A DNA stretch of 64,000 nucleotides from Sipunculus nudus (lineage: Eukaryota; Annelida; Sipuncula; Golfingiida; Sipunculidae). Below the pieces are notes generated by a model. The model saw nothing but the letters and a program-made list of their open reading frames with translations. It did not search any database and was not told where the DNA came from. Positions 1 to 12,348 of the stretch are shown here, piece after piece (position 1 is the first letter of the stretch; each line of letters begins with the position of its first letter). Position numbers and translations under genes: made by a program. Location: positions 12,704,729 to 12,768,728 of the forward strand of contig CM049314.1 in the NCBI GenBank assembly GCA_026874595.1. Direction: 5' to 3'.

Positions 1-229
1 AAAACCTTAGTCTCTCCGGGATTCTGGCGAAAAATAATTAAACTATAAAACAACTGTAGACACTGCCTGCCTCCTTCATCATTCTGGATCATATAGACAC
101 GGAAGATCCGGGTCAACTTTGCTGCGTGATGCGTGCGTGCAAGGAAAATATGAATTATGTCCAAGGGAAAAAAATGTGAGTCAGGGTTAACACGGGGTTT
201 TCCTGAGACAAGACAAAGAAATTTGTCCA

Positions 230-1250
230 TCGTAAGATTCAGACTGATTGTTTATAAAATATGACCTGATAAAAAAGCCATATACTAGAAGAAAAAAAAA
301 CAAGCAGGCTGGGGAATTTGACGACAACTGACAAAAAGACTGGCACAGTGAGAGATCCGAGATGACAATTGACCAGACCATCAACTCGGGAAAGAATAGA
401 GGAACATATTGAGCTATAATTAATGTAGCTTAGGCTTATAGTTTTGGAGATATGATAAAAAAGTAATATTTTATAGTGTTTCTACCGCAGCGCCCCCAGG
501 AAAAAATTAAACATTAATGCAAGGCACAAGATATATCGGTTTCCTAAGGTTCCTGCAAAACTTTGGCCTGTAAAATGGTATATGTAAGACACAAGAACCT
601 GCAAACAGGCGAAATTTAGGACAACTGAAAAACAGACAGACATACTGACACACTAACACATCCGAGATGACAATTGACTAGACCATCCTTTGAGCAAAAA
701 AAAATAGAGGTTATAGAGGTATTGTTTTTGTAGCTAGGGACAATAGTTTTGTAATATGGCCAAAAAAACGATATGTTGTAGTGTTGGGAATACAGCTCAT
801 CCTAACGGCTATTTTCCGAAAATAAAAAAAAAGTTTTTAAGCTTTTAGTGTAAGACCAAAACCAGCAAGCGGGCTAAATTGAGGACAACTGAAAAACAGA
901 CAAACACACTGACATACTGTCCAATCATAGATGATATTTGACCATACAATCGCATGGAGACAGTCTAGAGGAACAAAAATAGCTATAGAAGATACAACAA
1001 TTATGAACAAAGATATTTCGAAAATAAAATGTTGACGTGTTTGATGACCTAGACCTTTGACCAATATGTAGCAAAAGCAAAAGTCTTCCAGGACCTTTTG
1101 ATTTAATCAAGCCTGTGAGTTTCAAATTGTTTGCTACAAAATTGTGGCCAGCAGAGTGGGGACAAACACACATAAACACATCGTTACAAACAGACAGACA
1201 TACGCAACTGCAAAGATTGCATCCTTTGAGATTTTTTTGTACAAAATTAT
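230..1250. repeat. Degenerate ~265-300 bp tandem repeat, APN-3 intron 2
   Basis: The motif ACAACTGAAAAACAGACAGA or a variant recurs near 323, 621 and 884, followed each time by CCGAGATGACAATTGACCAG-like text and TAGTTTTGGAGATATG-like text. A fourth unit near 1.1-1.2 kb is weaker. Confidence 0.65.
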
Positions 1251-1305
1251 ATTTTGCTCATAAGGGCAGACTATTAACATAAATCACACAAGAAAGTTTT
1301 CTCAC

Positions 1306-1738
1306 CTTGTCTCATTGTCTTGCTGATATTTACTGACGTAAAACCCTGAGAAGTCAGGATGGTTTAATGTGGCTTGGAAGTCTACACTGAAGTAATACTG
1401 CCCTCCAGCATTCAGACTCCTTTTCAGTGGTAGCTTGAAGAATTCACGGTCCTTATCCTCCTCCCAGTCTGAGTAAGGTATCACCTCACCGTCCGGTCCC
1501 CCCTCCCGGAACTGTATGGTGTCTCCAAATATTACTATATGTGACATATGTAAAACCAGAAGCTTTGTAGCTTCTCGACACGTCATCCATATTTGAACTT
1601 TTCCAGGGATCTTAAGCCCCGGCTCGGGAAGGTAGATGTCTGGTTTCAGCTCCACGTTGTAATGTTCTGGTATCAATGTCTTATTTAAACGAAGCCCTGT
1701 TACTCTGGTAGGCGGTGTTGTGGTCGCATTGCACAAAC
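1306..1738 (-). CDS. APN-3 exon 2
   Basis: 433 nt, open throughout. Differs from APN-2 exon 2 at a few positions only (for example K for N before LLVLHM). Confidence 0.92.
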
Positions 1739-3074
1739 CTTTAAAAACAGAATCATAAAAGAATCCGGCTGTAAATTCATAAATACAAATACACTGTTAT
1801 CGCGATACATATTGTAGGACATTATTTCTAATTCTCCATCTTAAGCACCGGGTGAGAACTCATTATTATACCTGAGAATGGATATGTGAATACTATTCAT
1901 GTTTTGCATTGAAACCGGCCTATTTGTTTTATTGAAAAGGCAACATAAACGGGAAATATATATATTTTAATATTAAAAAAAAAGAATAGTACGAAATCGC
2001 ATGATGTCAGTTAAAGTATCTTGATCATTCTGTGCATTTAATAAAGACCTCACTGATGATTCCGACTTTAAGTTCATGCATATCATTCATGACAACCAGT
2101 AGACAATGCATAAAAATATCAAAACGATTAAAATTCCAAAGAAATCTCGCTGTTAATGCGAACTATAACACCTTGAGAAAGCGATAGATATCACATTACA
2201 TAGCCTGAAAGTGTTCCTGTAGGCATGTAACATTTGGTGATAGCCGATATGGAAATTATTTATTTGTCAGTCGTAGAAGTTAAATACCTGACAAATTGAT
2301 TACTCTAAAACCTCAGAATGGACTGTATTTTACAACAGGTTAAGATGTTTAGCAATTATACGGTCGACTTGTGTTGTACATTGAAAAGGCCAAGCAAATG
2401 GCGCATTTATATACAAACGGAAATTACATTATATCAGTTCAGAAATTTAGATCAAACTGTAAATTGTAACCAAAGACCCCATTACTGTCCTCAACTGTAA
2501 GCCAATCAAACGCTGATCCCTTAAACATTATCAAAAGAATGTACAAAACTTAAAATCTACGATTCTTTATCCGGAAAGACGTGATCATAAATTTGTTAAA
2601 AAGCCTGGAAAGGTAATACTCTTAAGTGTTTTAAGGCTCATAGAGACAGGTGTGCCAGTCCTTGTTTTCGACCGGTTCGATCGGTACTGATACGATGAAC
2701 TACATAAACATAACCAATTCAGGAACAAAATTGCCTCGCATCCGTAGATCTCCAAATGCCTAACATATATCAATTAACAACGGATACACATGAAGATTTT
2801 ACCCACACTCTCCCCTGTCGGCTGCCATCCTTTTACACTCCTCCCATTGTTCAGCGGCGCTTGGTGTCGGAGGAACCTCGCACGTTTGGCATCCAGGCCT
2901 CCCGAAGTGAACACCGAGCCCCACGGTGACCAGGGCCACCACAACGACAAGAACCAGCAAAACTAACCGTCCGACACTAAGAAAACAACCGGTCTGCTTT
3001 TTATCTTCATTAGAGTATCCATCGCTCAGGTGAAAGGCAGCAGTACTGCCAGAGGTGGAATGACTGTTCTCCAT
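1306..3074 (-). CDS. APN-3: first two exons of a third aminopeptidase N-like gene
   Basis: Exons 3074-2807 and 1738-1306; the rest runs off the left edge. Exon 1 encodes MENSHSTSGSTAAFHLSDGY, the membrane segment LVLLVLVVVVALVTVGLGV and a CQTCEVPP stalk, so a type II membrane protein. Exon 2 encodes [20 protein letters not shown] and the remaining M1 N-terminal domain, ending QQDNETR with donor GTGAGA. Both exons are almost identical to APN-2, with two fewer codons near the start. The exon 1-2 splice (GAGT/GTGGGT to AAAG/GTTTGT) rebuilds the same Cys codon as in the paralogs. The 1.3 kb of intron 2 inside the window holds only degenerate repeats and no exon 3. Confidence 0.88.
1739..2806. other. 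APN-3 intron 1
   Basis: Collinear with APN-2 intron 1 (37044-38156) over most of its length (for example AAGTATCTTGATCA and TTGTTAAAAAGCCTGG); no coding signal. Confidence 0.7.
2807..3074 (-). CDS. APN-3 exon 1
   Basis: 268 nt; tail, signal anchor and stalk. Two codons (6 nt) shorter than APN-2 exon 1 in the N-terminal Ser/His run. Confidence 0.9.
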
Positions 3075-4519
3075 AACAACAGCTGGTGCAGCTCAGACGT
3101 TCTGTCCGCTAGCACAGTTTTCCACAGTAACAAATGCCAATATATCCGAAGTGTTTCACTACCTAGCCAAATTCCAGTTTACATAACAACTCAAGTGTCT
3201 GAACTTGTTAGTTTATTGTGATATATGGTACCTTCAATTCAACTGCGTATCAGAATAGTTAACAGGGACTCTAAAACCAGAGTAAACAGTAACTGAATAA
3301 GTCGATCCTTTTTCATCAAGTTGGTACTAGTTTCGTCATAAAAACTTATCAGACTTTCATCCTAACCTGTCATGGAGGTAAGACCTCCTACATAAATTTT
3401 GACTTTTTCACTGCACCTTTGGCCCACTCCAGGACATAAATAAGATAAAGAGATTAACCTCAGGTGTTTCATGAGCCTTACAAAATGTTTAAGGGTCCTT
3501 TTCTTTGGCTTATTAAATAGTGGCCTTACTGGCCTGATAACTTCTACCAAGAGTTGATTCATAAATCAGCCATGCATTATCCCTTGCTTATGACAGAAGC
3601 CATGTTTACGACTGGCCGACTGGATCATAATTAGCCCGCCTGAGCACAAACTCAGTGTCTTTCATCAATGCGAAGAGTCTTGAAAATCACTTGACAAGAA
3701 AAATTCCCAGACAGGGCTCTCTTGCCACAGAAAGGCATTCAAAGCCCACACCGAATCCTAGGTCATATCCCCAAGCACATACTGTATAAAGAACTGACTT
3801 CAATATCTACACAATAGAACTGCAGGCCGTTAAACCAACCAGAAGCCTTGGGAGCTACGGCGTCTTGAGGCAGCAGGTTAAGACCGCTTCGAGGAAATCG
3901 GGGGGGGGGGGGGGGAGGGGGGGGGGGGGGGTTAAAGGCATGAACACAGCCTGTAACAGCATTTATCTGCATTAGCTGTAAGAGAGTCTGTCATTCAAGG
4001 TCTGCTGCTCCCAATCAGTCTGTAATTCCAAATGTATACGGAGTCAGAGGATGCCAACAAAAATGAATAATCCTGCTATTTACATTTCCTCTTTTATTCC
4101 ACGGAATAGCCTTTTTTTTGTTTTTATTTCTGTACAAACATCAAAATACATATATTAATCTAGCATATCTGATTACTTATAGAATAGATGATGGCCCACG
4201 AAATGCCACTCCAATTATATAATATATTCTTTTTGCATGCAATTAATTTTATAAATAATGGATTTCACAAAACATATCCTACCGATTAAATGTCCATCCT
4301 AACAGATCTGATTCGCGACATATTGCAAAGTTAGTTTGAATCTATAAAAATAATTTTTAGATAAGCATTGATCTTGTATGATCAATCAGCTTATTAAAAA
4401 CTACTATAACATCATAGTTTACCTTGGTAAAATTTGATCTCTATACATAAGTTATGTCAACGCAGCCGACAAAACTTATCATAGCTGTCCATGCTTATTC
4501 CAAAGTATTAAACGGGACA
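3075..4519. other. Spacer between APN-psi and APN-3
   Basis: No gene. Homologous to the APN-1/APN-2 spacer: 3.1-3.57 kb matches 38.45-38.95 kb, and 3.63-4.5 kb matches 41.2-42.1 kb. The shared part just upstream of exon 1 probably contains the APN-3/APN-2 promoter; I see no clear TATA box. Confidence 0.75.
3900..3931. repeat. Poly-G tract in the APN-psi/APN-3 spacer
   Basis: G15-A-G-rich run. The paralogous spacer has a shorter run at ~41449-41462. Confidence 0.95.
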
Positions 4520-4612
4520 TTAATGACGCGCAAAATAAGCAGCTGATTCCTGAACATGGATCCTGAAGTCCGCCAGACGGCGCTTAGTGTCCATGTCTGT
4601 CCTCTCCTGTTT
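4520..4612 (-). pseudogene. APN-psi exon 21 relic, 3' part
   Basis: Resumes the last-exon sequence on the far side of the insert and reaches the position of the APN-1 stop (TTA on the plus strand at 4520-4522). About 80% identical to 42095-42185. Confidence 0.82.
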
Positions 4613-5447
4613 GCTAAGCCTGCGGCCGAATTTGTGGATCGCCAGAAAATCACCGAATCTCAAGCTCGCCAGGAAGTCGAGCTTATTTTACGCTTAAAAT
4701 CTAACCTGTCACATATCGGAAGGGAACCGGACGGTGCCCATTGAATAATAGTGATCAAAAATCGGCGAAGGCCGCCCGGCATTATGGCAGGCGCCGTCCG
4801 AGTTGCAGTCGATGGTCATTCGGTCTGTCGATGCCCTCCAGACACCCGGGCAACGTCCTGTCTGTAGTCGTCCGACGTCCGCGCCTCAAGTATACATATG
4901 GCATGTAAATGTTTGTCACATCATTAGACTGAAGTCTGACAGAGTGAAGAGCACTGCACAGCTACTAAGTAAAAGGGGCAAGCTAGCCAGGGGCCAAAGT
5001 AATCGCGGGACGGCGGCCCGACACCAGCACGAAGCGTGTTCGCAGTACGTTCGACTTTGTACAAGTCGGGCGGGATACGAGAGGGGGTCGTTCGAGTACC
5101 GTAGGGAGCCCGTGCGGAGGCCGCGTAGCTTTGTCGACCTCCGTCCGAATTATCAAGCAAAAATGCGTCTAAAATCGTTGAATTGCTGCCCGAACATCGA
5201 TCGCATGATGGCCGTTGCCCGAGCGATCTACGGGTGACCAGTCTACGAGCTCTGCGACCTTTAAAATTGCCATTAGAAAATCGTAATTTAAGAACAAGTT
5301 TCGGTGCACTGCTATCGTCAGCCGACCCCTAAAAATCGTGGCGGAATCCTCAGTGATCGAGCAAACACCGACCGTATTCCTGCCGAAAATGCCATTTTCA
5401 GCTCGCAGAAAAGTCGGACTGGCTCCGTTTTGGATATGCGACGCAAG
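4613..5447. mobile_element. Unidentified ~0.83 kb insert splitting the APN-psi last exon
   Basis: Sequence continuity with APN-1 exon 21 breaks at TTTGCT/TTTGTT on either side, a possible target duplication. The ends look weakly inverted: AAGCCTGCGGCCG on the left, AAGCTTGCGTCGC as the reverse complement of the right. It is more GC-rich than its surroundings. The 144-codon open frame at 4803-5237 has no family resemblance I recognise. Confidence 0.6.
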
Positions 5448-5589
5448 CTTTGTTGACTGATTTGAACCAGTTCTGGAGCGGCACCTCGTTGGCCTCCATC
5501 CAGCGAATGTTATTCTGGATAGTGGTCCGAATGCTGGAATAGGTGGTCCGCATGACTACATCCGGAAACATCCTCTAAAACGCATCAAA
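5448..5589 (-). pseudogene. APN-psi exon 21 relic, 5' part
   Basis: Starts FDAF then TAG; the acceptor AG has become TG. The reading continues as IQNNIRWME.NEVPLQNWF and is cut by the 0.83 kb insert. Confidence 0.85.
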
Positions 5590-5777
5590 CAGTGAAAAAT
5601 GTCACATTGACTCATATAATATGTGATTTTTATTATATTTAAAAAGATATCTTGGTTTACCGAGAATTTGAATTGTACACTACGTATATCAATCTTGTCA
5701 CGTCCGTAACACGTATTTGTATATTGGTTGTATGAAAATAAAACAGTTATAGACTAAACGAAATTAGATAAACAGGC

Positions 5778-6464
5778 CTTTCTCGAGCTCCGCCGTATAG
5801 CTTCAATCCGGCGTTTCCTCTCTATTAATGCGTGCTGTCGGCTCATTTGCGCCACAGTAATATCTCGCCTGTATTACTGTAATTCAGTTCTTGCTGGGCT
5901 ACCTGCAGAGCAAGTATCTCGGCTACAGATGGTCCAGAATAATGCTGCGCGTCTCATTCTTTAGAAGCGTAAGACCTACCACGTCACCCCGCTGCTCAAA
6001 CAGCTCCATTGGCTTCCCGTCAAGTACTGCATACAATACAAAATTGCTGTTTTTGTTTACTGCCGTTTTGATGACTCACTTCCATCATATTTGACTGAAA
6101 AAATATAACCTATCGTCTTTGCGTACGCTGCGCTCGGCTGGCGGAAATGTTCTTAAAGTACCAAAGTGTAATATGAAAATCGGTGAACTTTCCTTCCGTT
6201 TCTTAGCCCCAAAAATGGGGAATTCACTTCCCTTTACACTTAGAAAATCTCCAACTCTTGTATCATTTGAAACTAATTTAAAAACGTATCTCTTTCGGCA
6301 AGCTTTTGGTAATTAATATACATCATTTTTTTCTGGGTCAGGCACAGGGAGTAGTTTTCCATGAAATTGTATGTGGGTATGTTTGTGTGTGAATTGCGCT
6401 GTGAGTCCGACCATAGGAGAATTGGCGCTATATAAATACTATATATTATTATTATTATTATTAA
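5778..6464 (+). mobile_element. 5'-truncated non-LTR retrotransposon tail (CR1/L2-like)
   Basis: The plus strand reads VQNNAARLI, then (shifted) LHWLPVKYCIQYKIAVFVY, RSAGGNVLKVPKC and FRFLAPKMGNSLPFTLRKSP, ending FETNLKTYLFRQAFGN: the conserved C-terminus after the RT of CR1/L2-type LINEs. A 3' UTR follows, with GGCGCTATATAAATA and an (ATT)n tail. APN-1 intron 20 gives the empty site. Confidence 0.85.
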
Positions 6465-6585
6465 ATTCGACAGTTAATAACATGAGAAACATTCAATTTT
6501 CCCCTTGAAAAGAGTACACATATTTTGTCATTTGAATAATGTGCAAATGACGTCTTCCTGTTAATGAAGGATAGATGTTATTCAC

Positions 6586-6652
6586 CTTCTCACGATCATA
6601 TCTTGTTGAATACGTGGAGGTTAATGTCGTCAGAATACTTGTTTTACTCAAC
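6586..6652 (-). pseudogene. APN-psi exon 20 relic
   Basis: 67 nt copy of APN-1 exon 20 ([11 protein letters not shown]) with usable splice sites. Confidence 0.85.
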
Positions 6653-6947
6653 CTGTGTCAAAGAAATAGATTATCATATGGCAAGCGAATAATATTAATC
6701 AGTTCTGTATTATAAAACACAATGAACTAGAATTATATTTTATTTGTGTAGATACAAAAAATATAATATTATTTACGTTAAACAATTCAAATACCATGAG
6801 GCTTTAAAGATGTCAAAAACAGTACGCGATATGACCTTGGCGTGCCCCTTGAATAAGATGACAAAAAGGACAATGATTTTCACTGGATGACAGTAGGTGT
6901 TCTTCCCTGGATGGAATTAATAATATACGGCTTCACAGTCGGCTCAC

Positions 6948-7070
6948 CCATCAGGCCAGTTGTTCCACTTGGACATCAGCAAATCCAACATAACGGGGGA
7001 TCCTACTGGGTTCCTCGCAATCTGCTGAACTATCCAAGTCAACTGTCACTCCACGGCCATGTTCAGGTAC
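6948..7070 (-). pseudogene. APN-psi exon 19 relic, acceptor lost
   Basis: 123 nt without indels relative to APN-1 exon 19. The acceptor dinucleotide AG has become TG; the donor GTGAGC is intact. Confidence 0.88.
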
Positions 7071-7339
7071 CAGTGTGATAGAAAGAACGCACGATGATAC
7101 ATTATTCACTTCCTAATCCTGACCGACTCGCGCATTTAACCTTTCTTGTCTCAAGATTCGCCAGTTTTTGTTTTCATTATTATTATATTCCTGTATAAGG
7201 TGTCGCCACCAATTGCGATTCATCGATCTGGAACAGCTTTGATGATTCTTTTAATCTTTTGTGACTCAGCAAATTATATCCATCAAATTAATTAAATCTA
7301 AAATTATTTCGGAAAATCATATTACACACTTACATACAT

Positions 7340-7340
<1 letters not shown>

Positions 7341-7388
<48 letters not shown>
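7341..7388. repeat. (TA)n microsatellite
   Basis: About 48 bp of TA in the intron between the exon 18 and 19 relics of APN-psi. Confidence 0.95.
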
Positions 7389-7389
<1 letters not shown>

Positions 7390-7603
7390 TACATTATTTG
7401 GTATCGGTAACAATATGTTGTAATCATAAAATTTTTATACATTAACTTATGATTTTGGTTAAATTGAAAGGGCCAGCGCTGATACAGTAAGGAGAAATAA
7501 CAGTCGGAATGACCATAGATATGGACGTGTGGTTTCGGCTTTGGTTCAAACAATGTGCTGCGGAACGTAGCATCATGATCAGCACAAGTTTTGTGCGGGA
7601 ATT

Positions 7604-8278
7604 AAAAAAAATCAGATTCTATAACACTAAGCAGCGTGAAATGTCAAGGGGAATGAATAAAGAAGTCAGTGTTTTTTTGTTAACAAATAATTAAAATTAT
7701 TTTTAAAAAATCACAACATAAAAAAATTCACTAAATCAATACAATTACACAGTATATTAATAAAAATGTACAGTACCAGAGTGTCCTGATCCTGATTTTG
7801 ATTTTGGGATACCACAATTGTCACAGCTCAACAAGATCCCTTTAACATAAATAATCTACGTAAATAGTAATAATACAAAGGCAAACTAGAAACAGTCGGT
7901 ATTAAATCTGAATAAAATCCGTTGAATATCTGACACCACTGCCATTAACGGAAAAGGTCCCAAAACTGTTGAGAAAGTAACACTCTAACGCCGCTGGTAT
8001 TTTCCTTTCTTCCGGCTCTGAACACAGCGCCTAATTTATAGCTTCTCATCCGAAATCCTAGAAATGGAAAATTCCCAAGGACAATACACAAGCACATGAA
8101 CGGACCCGAAACATCTAGAACAAAGAATGCTGTGTCTCTACGCTTCAGGCCCGACACGAGAGCCAGGGCCTAACAAGCGAGGTTCCCATAGCAAAGAACC
8201 ACGCCTGCGCTACACGAATCAGAAAGTCAACAGACACATGTAACACTCCTGCGTACAACCAAACAGACATCTTTAACA
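7604..8278 (-). repeat. 3' LTR of the Gmr1-like element
   Basis: Its right end (TGTTAAAGATGTCTG on the minus strand) matches the 5' LTR remnant at 13122. Its body matches the solo copy at 22.7-23.5 kb. A weak purine tract (AGAGAAAACTAG) precedes it. The left boundary is approximate. Confidence 0.7.
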
Positions 8279-8389
8279 CTAGTTTTCTCTAAAATCTTTC
8301 TTTTTACAACATTTCAAAACCATCTTAATTATTAATTATTAATTATTACATAAACATCTCGTTTACAACATTTCATAAAATCTCGATAA

Positions 8390-8870
8390 GCAATCAGCAA
8401 GTACATTGTCTTTCCCTTTAATGTGCCTGATTTCAAGATTATAATCCTGTAAAAACAAATTCCATCTAAACAATCTTTGATTTTTACACTTTAACTTGTT
8501 CATAAACGTGAGGGGATTGCGATCACTGAAGACAATGATAGGCTTGACTGATGCATAACATAAACTTCAAAATGCTGCAATGCTAAATCAAAGCCAAACA
8601 TTACTTTTCAATAGTGTAGTAGTTTGTCTGGTTTGCATTAAGGTTTCTTGAAAAAATAACAAATTGGATGATCTATGCCATCACTGCTTTCTTGTAATAA
8701 CACAACACCAGCAGCAGTATCACTAGCATCTACAACTAACTTCAAGGGTACAGAAAAGTCTGGAGCTGCTAAAACTGGTGAACTTTGTAGAATTGCTTTC
8801 AAATTGTGTAAAATGAATTTTCACACTGAACATTCCATACAAATTTTTATTTCTTTTTTATCAAATTAGT
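8390..8870 (-). pseudogene. RNase H region of the Gmr1-like element
   Basis: Minus-strand reading gives IVFSDRNPLTFMNKLKCKNQ, then LEIRHIKGKDNVLADCLSRF, the usual end of the RNase H/connection region in Ty3/gypsy-type elements. Confidence 0.8.
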
Positions 8871-8889
8871 TAAAGGTTCAGCTACAGCA

Positions 8890-9500
8890 GAAAAAAAATG
8901 GACAAAACTTTCTGTAGTATCAAACCATACCAAGAAACGCATTATTTTCTTTTTTTTATTTTCTGATCTAGGAAATGCAGAAATAGCACTTATTTAAGCA
9001 TCAACAGGTTTAATTGACCCTGTTGTACAATATGACCTAAACTGTTACTTGTGCATGACAAAACTTTTACTAAGTTGATTGTCAGACGTGCTTCGCTGAG
9101 TCTTTCGAAGAGGTCGCGAAGAATTTCCAGATGTTTCCCCCAGGTGTCGCTGTACACAATGAGGTCATCAATATATGCGTCCAGCCCTGAATGTCCTTGA
9201 CAACCATATGGATGAGGCGCTGGAACGTGGCTAGCGAATTCTTCATGCCAAAGGGCATAACTTTATACTAGTACAGTCCTAGCGGCGTCACACATGCGGG
9301 CACTTTTTTCGCTCATTCTGTCAACGGAAATTGCCAGAATCATGTTAGCTTGGAGACATATCTTGAGCTACCGACTTTACGACAATACAATCATCGATCC
9401 TCGGAATCGGGAACGTGTCAGTCTTGGTTACAGATTTCAGTTTTCGATAATCTCTGCACATACGGTAATTTCCATCAGGTTTGGGCAAAAGAGTACAAGG
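8890..9500 (-). pseudogene. Reverse transcriptase of the Gmr1-like element
   Basis: Minus-strand reading shows LLPKPDGNYRMCRDYRKLKS (fingers) and, after shifts, AYIDDLIVYSDTWGKHLEIL with the YIDD catalytic box. Frameshifts separate the two. Confidence 0.82.
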
Positions 9501-9987
9501 TGACATTCAGTTACTGTTACTAGGTTGAACAAATCATTATCCAACAAATATTGAACCTCATCTTGTAGATACTTTTGCTTTTCTGGGTTCAATCTATAAG
9601 GATCTGCTTGACTGCGTTTGCCTCGGCAACATCGACGTCATGGCACAACATGTTAGTTCGCGTTGGAATGTCACTTAAAAAAATGTTTATACTTCTGAAG
9701 AAGGTTCATGAGGTCTTCTTGTTGTTGTGCGGTAAGGTGTGACAGTTTAGCATCCAGGTTGTTAAGCACGTCTTAGTTTTTTAGTGGTACTGTTCCACAC
9801 GGAATGTTTACATCATACTTACAATCAGCATCTACTTTAACTGGGTCAGGGTCAGTTTTTACACAATTAACAGCAGTAGCATAATGTAAAACATCTGATG
9901 TGCTGTTTCTGTCATAATATGGTTTCAACATGTTAACATGGAACAGTTATTATATCTTACGCCTATCTGGAGTTAACAGTATGTAAT

Positions 9988-10956
9988 TTAAATTACTGAC
10001 TTTCTTGTCAACAATGGAAGGACCAAATTACCTAGCTTCCAGAGGATATTTTCACCAGGCTCAAACGTCCTACTTACTTTGTGCTTGCCATACTTTGTTT
10101 TCATTTTACTTATTGCAGATTTTAGATGAGACTTTGCAATCTCACAAGCATTGTGTGGTTTAGTGCGTAAGTCTGTGACATACTGCAATAAAATAAGAGA
10201 ATCAGGATTTTCACACAAGAGTTTTTCTTTAAGCAGTTCTAATGGACAGCGAACTGAGTGTCAAAGAATTAGTTTAAAGGGACTGAAGCCCAAGGACTCT
10301 TGAAAGGATTCTCCAACAGCAAACAGCAATTGATGGATTCCTTTAACCCAGTCTTTCTGTGTGTCATAACAATAGGTCCTAATCATGTTTTTTAATGTCT
10401 GGTGAAAACGCTCGAGGGCGTCCTGACTTTAAGAATGATATGGTGAAGAGCTGTACTGTTTTATACCTAGCTCAAGCATAACTTGCTGGAATAAACCAGA
10501 CATAAAATTAGACCCTTAGTCGGACTGGACGGATTTTGATAATCGAAAAGTTGTAAAAAAGAACTTTGTCAGAGCCTTGACAACACTTTTGGCAGCTAAT
10601 TTTTTGCGCAATGTTATTGCCCCAGGGAACGAGATAGATGCGCACATAATTGTCAGCGAGTATTCATGTCCTGATTTTGTTTTTTGAAGTGGTCCAAAAC
10701 AATCAATAATAATCCTACTAAATGGTTCCTCGAAAGCAGGAATAGGCATAAGAGGGGCTTTAGGAGGATTCTGATTTGGCTCGCCTATCATCTGGCATGT
10801 GTGGCATGACCAACAGAATTGTACAACATCTGTCCTTAGAATAGGCCAATAGAAGTGTGCACTAACTTTCTGATAAGTTTTATTTATACTTAAACGGCTA
10901 GACAAAGGAGTCTCATGTACCATGCTTAGAATTTCAATGCGATAGCTTTTCGGCAC
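9988..10956 (-). pseudogene. Integrase of the Gmr1-like element
   Basis: HHCC zinc-binding region (VHET.., AHFYWP, FCWSCHTCQ), catalytic-core start IIIDCFGPLQKTKSG and FFTTFRLSK.VQSD, and further left the C-terminal FEPGENILW segment. It is interrupted around 10.5 kb and again around 10.2 kb. Confidence 0.85.
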
Positions 10957-11329
10957 TATTTGATGTTTGATGGTCCAATAATCACCAGCGCATACATCAG
11001 GTGGTCGTCATTTACGCATGAGCGCTCCATGTTTAACTTAGAAACAAACTGGGTTCTGTGATAGTTCATCTGCCCCGGGAAACAAACATCAAATATCAGT
11101 GTCCTTATGCTTTTCCGCGAGAGGTTGTGACATTGAAATTGCTGCATCCTGTATGGGCGGGGCGTAAGATGAGTCAGTAGTGTCTCCTAGAGTGTTATTA
11201 TCTGGACCATTATCCTCATATGTGTTTTTCTTGGCCATTGATCTAGTTACAGCACATGAAGGATACAAACCAGGACTTTCCTGATTTTTGGATCAGTGTG
11301 TCCTGACCAAGTGACTACTTTACGGTCAC

Positions 11330-11749
11330 TTATGGTACAGGGTACACGTTTTCACCTGCAACAGCATTGCCCAGTAGCAACTGAATTCCCTTACAGGGAA
11401 AAGTAGATCTTATGCCCACAGTAATATTCCCAGAAATCAAATCTGACTGTGAATGTACACTCTGAAGCGGAACTGAAGCGTGCTTGTCCGAAAACACACC
11501 ATTAACAAGTGCATGTGCACCAGTTAAAGACCTATTAGAAAATTGCAAAGTGTTTGCTAACATGAGAGTTTGGCCTGAACCAGTGTCCCTCAAAATTCTT
11601 ATAGGGATAGAATCTGAAAAAAAAAAAAATGAAAGTGATAATAAACCATCATGTATGAATGGCTCAAATAACTCCATTTCGGAGTCAGGAGAGGAATCTA
11701 TTACCTCAATTTCCTCAAACAAAGAACTGACACTTACAGTGTTAGTCAT
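11330..11749 (-). pseudogene. Retropepsin-like protease of the Gmr1-like element
   Basis: Contains the active-site context IRILRDTGSGQTL, then a conserved block ending GIQLLLGNAVAG. The DTG triad is intact. Confidence 0.82.
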
Positions 11750-12348
11750 AAACTCTTTTTCAGAGTCACAAAATGAATCTACATCCTTATAACAATTAAA
11801 TTCCTGATGGGAGTCAACAGAGGAATTCTCCTTAGCAGAAACTTCTGTTTTTCATAAGAGGACTTAGCCTTATTTGAAATTCTCTCGCAAGAGTCATAAA
11901 ATGACTTAGCCTTATTCAAAGGATCCTCCTCGGAGGAGTCTTGAAAGGACCTAGCCTTATTAAATTCCTCGCAGGAATTAAATGAAGTTTTTATCCCGCA
12001 AGCTACCGATTCTTCTCTGGAGTCAGACGGCACGTTGGCCTCCGTAGCATCAAACTCTTTTTTATAGTAAAGAACGGAGTTGTACCCTTTATTTACATGA
12101 AAAGAGCTTGGCTCTTGTACTATGCTATGCATAGATTTTGAAACAAAACCAGAAGGTTTGCCCTTTGGTTTATTTGCAAGTTATCAGGAGTCAGATTTTA
12201 GATGACCTTCTTGCAGTAATTAAAGATTTTCTTTTAAATTGACTGGTCTTCGTTGGACTCGGACACAGTGGACGTGGACTGAGGTGTAGCAATGGACTTT
12301 GTTGAACTATTAGGACTACAAGTACTGATTGACTGCACCTTAAACTTC

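Noticed and set aside
230-1250. CRISPR-like spaced repeats
   Set aside because: Units are ~265-300 bp and degenerate in a eukaryotic intron; ordinary tandem repeat decay.
3362-3562. Frame conserved in both spacers (also 38732-38941, NKPKKRTL)
   Set aside because: Similarity follows from recent segmental duplication of the whole spacer; the frames start differently and end differently, and lie in the likely promoter regions.
3763-3972. Open frame with a poly-proline run
   Set aside because: Produced by the poly-G tract; the paralogous spacer frame is not conserved around it.
4803-5237. 144-codon plus-strand open frame
   Set aside because: Lies wholly in the insert that splits the APN-psi exon, is rich in Arg/Ser in a locally GC-rich tract, has an overlapping minus frame, and shows no recognisable domain.
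10516-10956. Integrase frame as a host gene
   Set aside because: It sits in order with gag, protease, RT and RNase H relics between LTR remnants, so it belongs to the retrotransposon.
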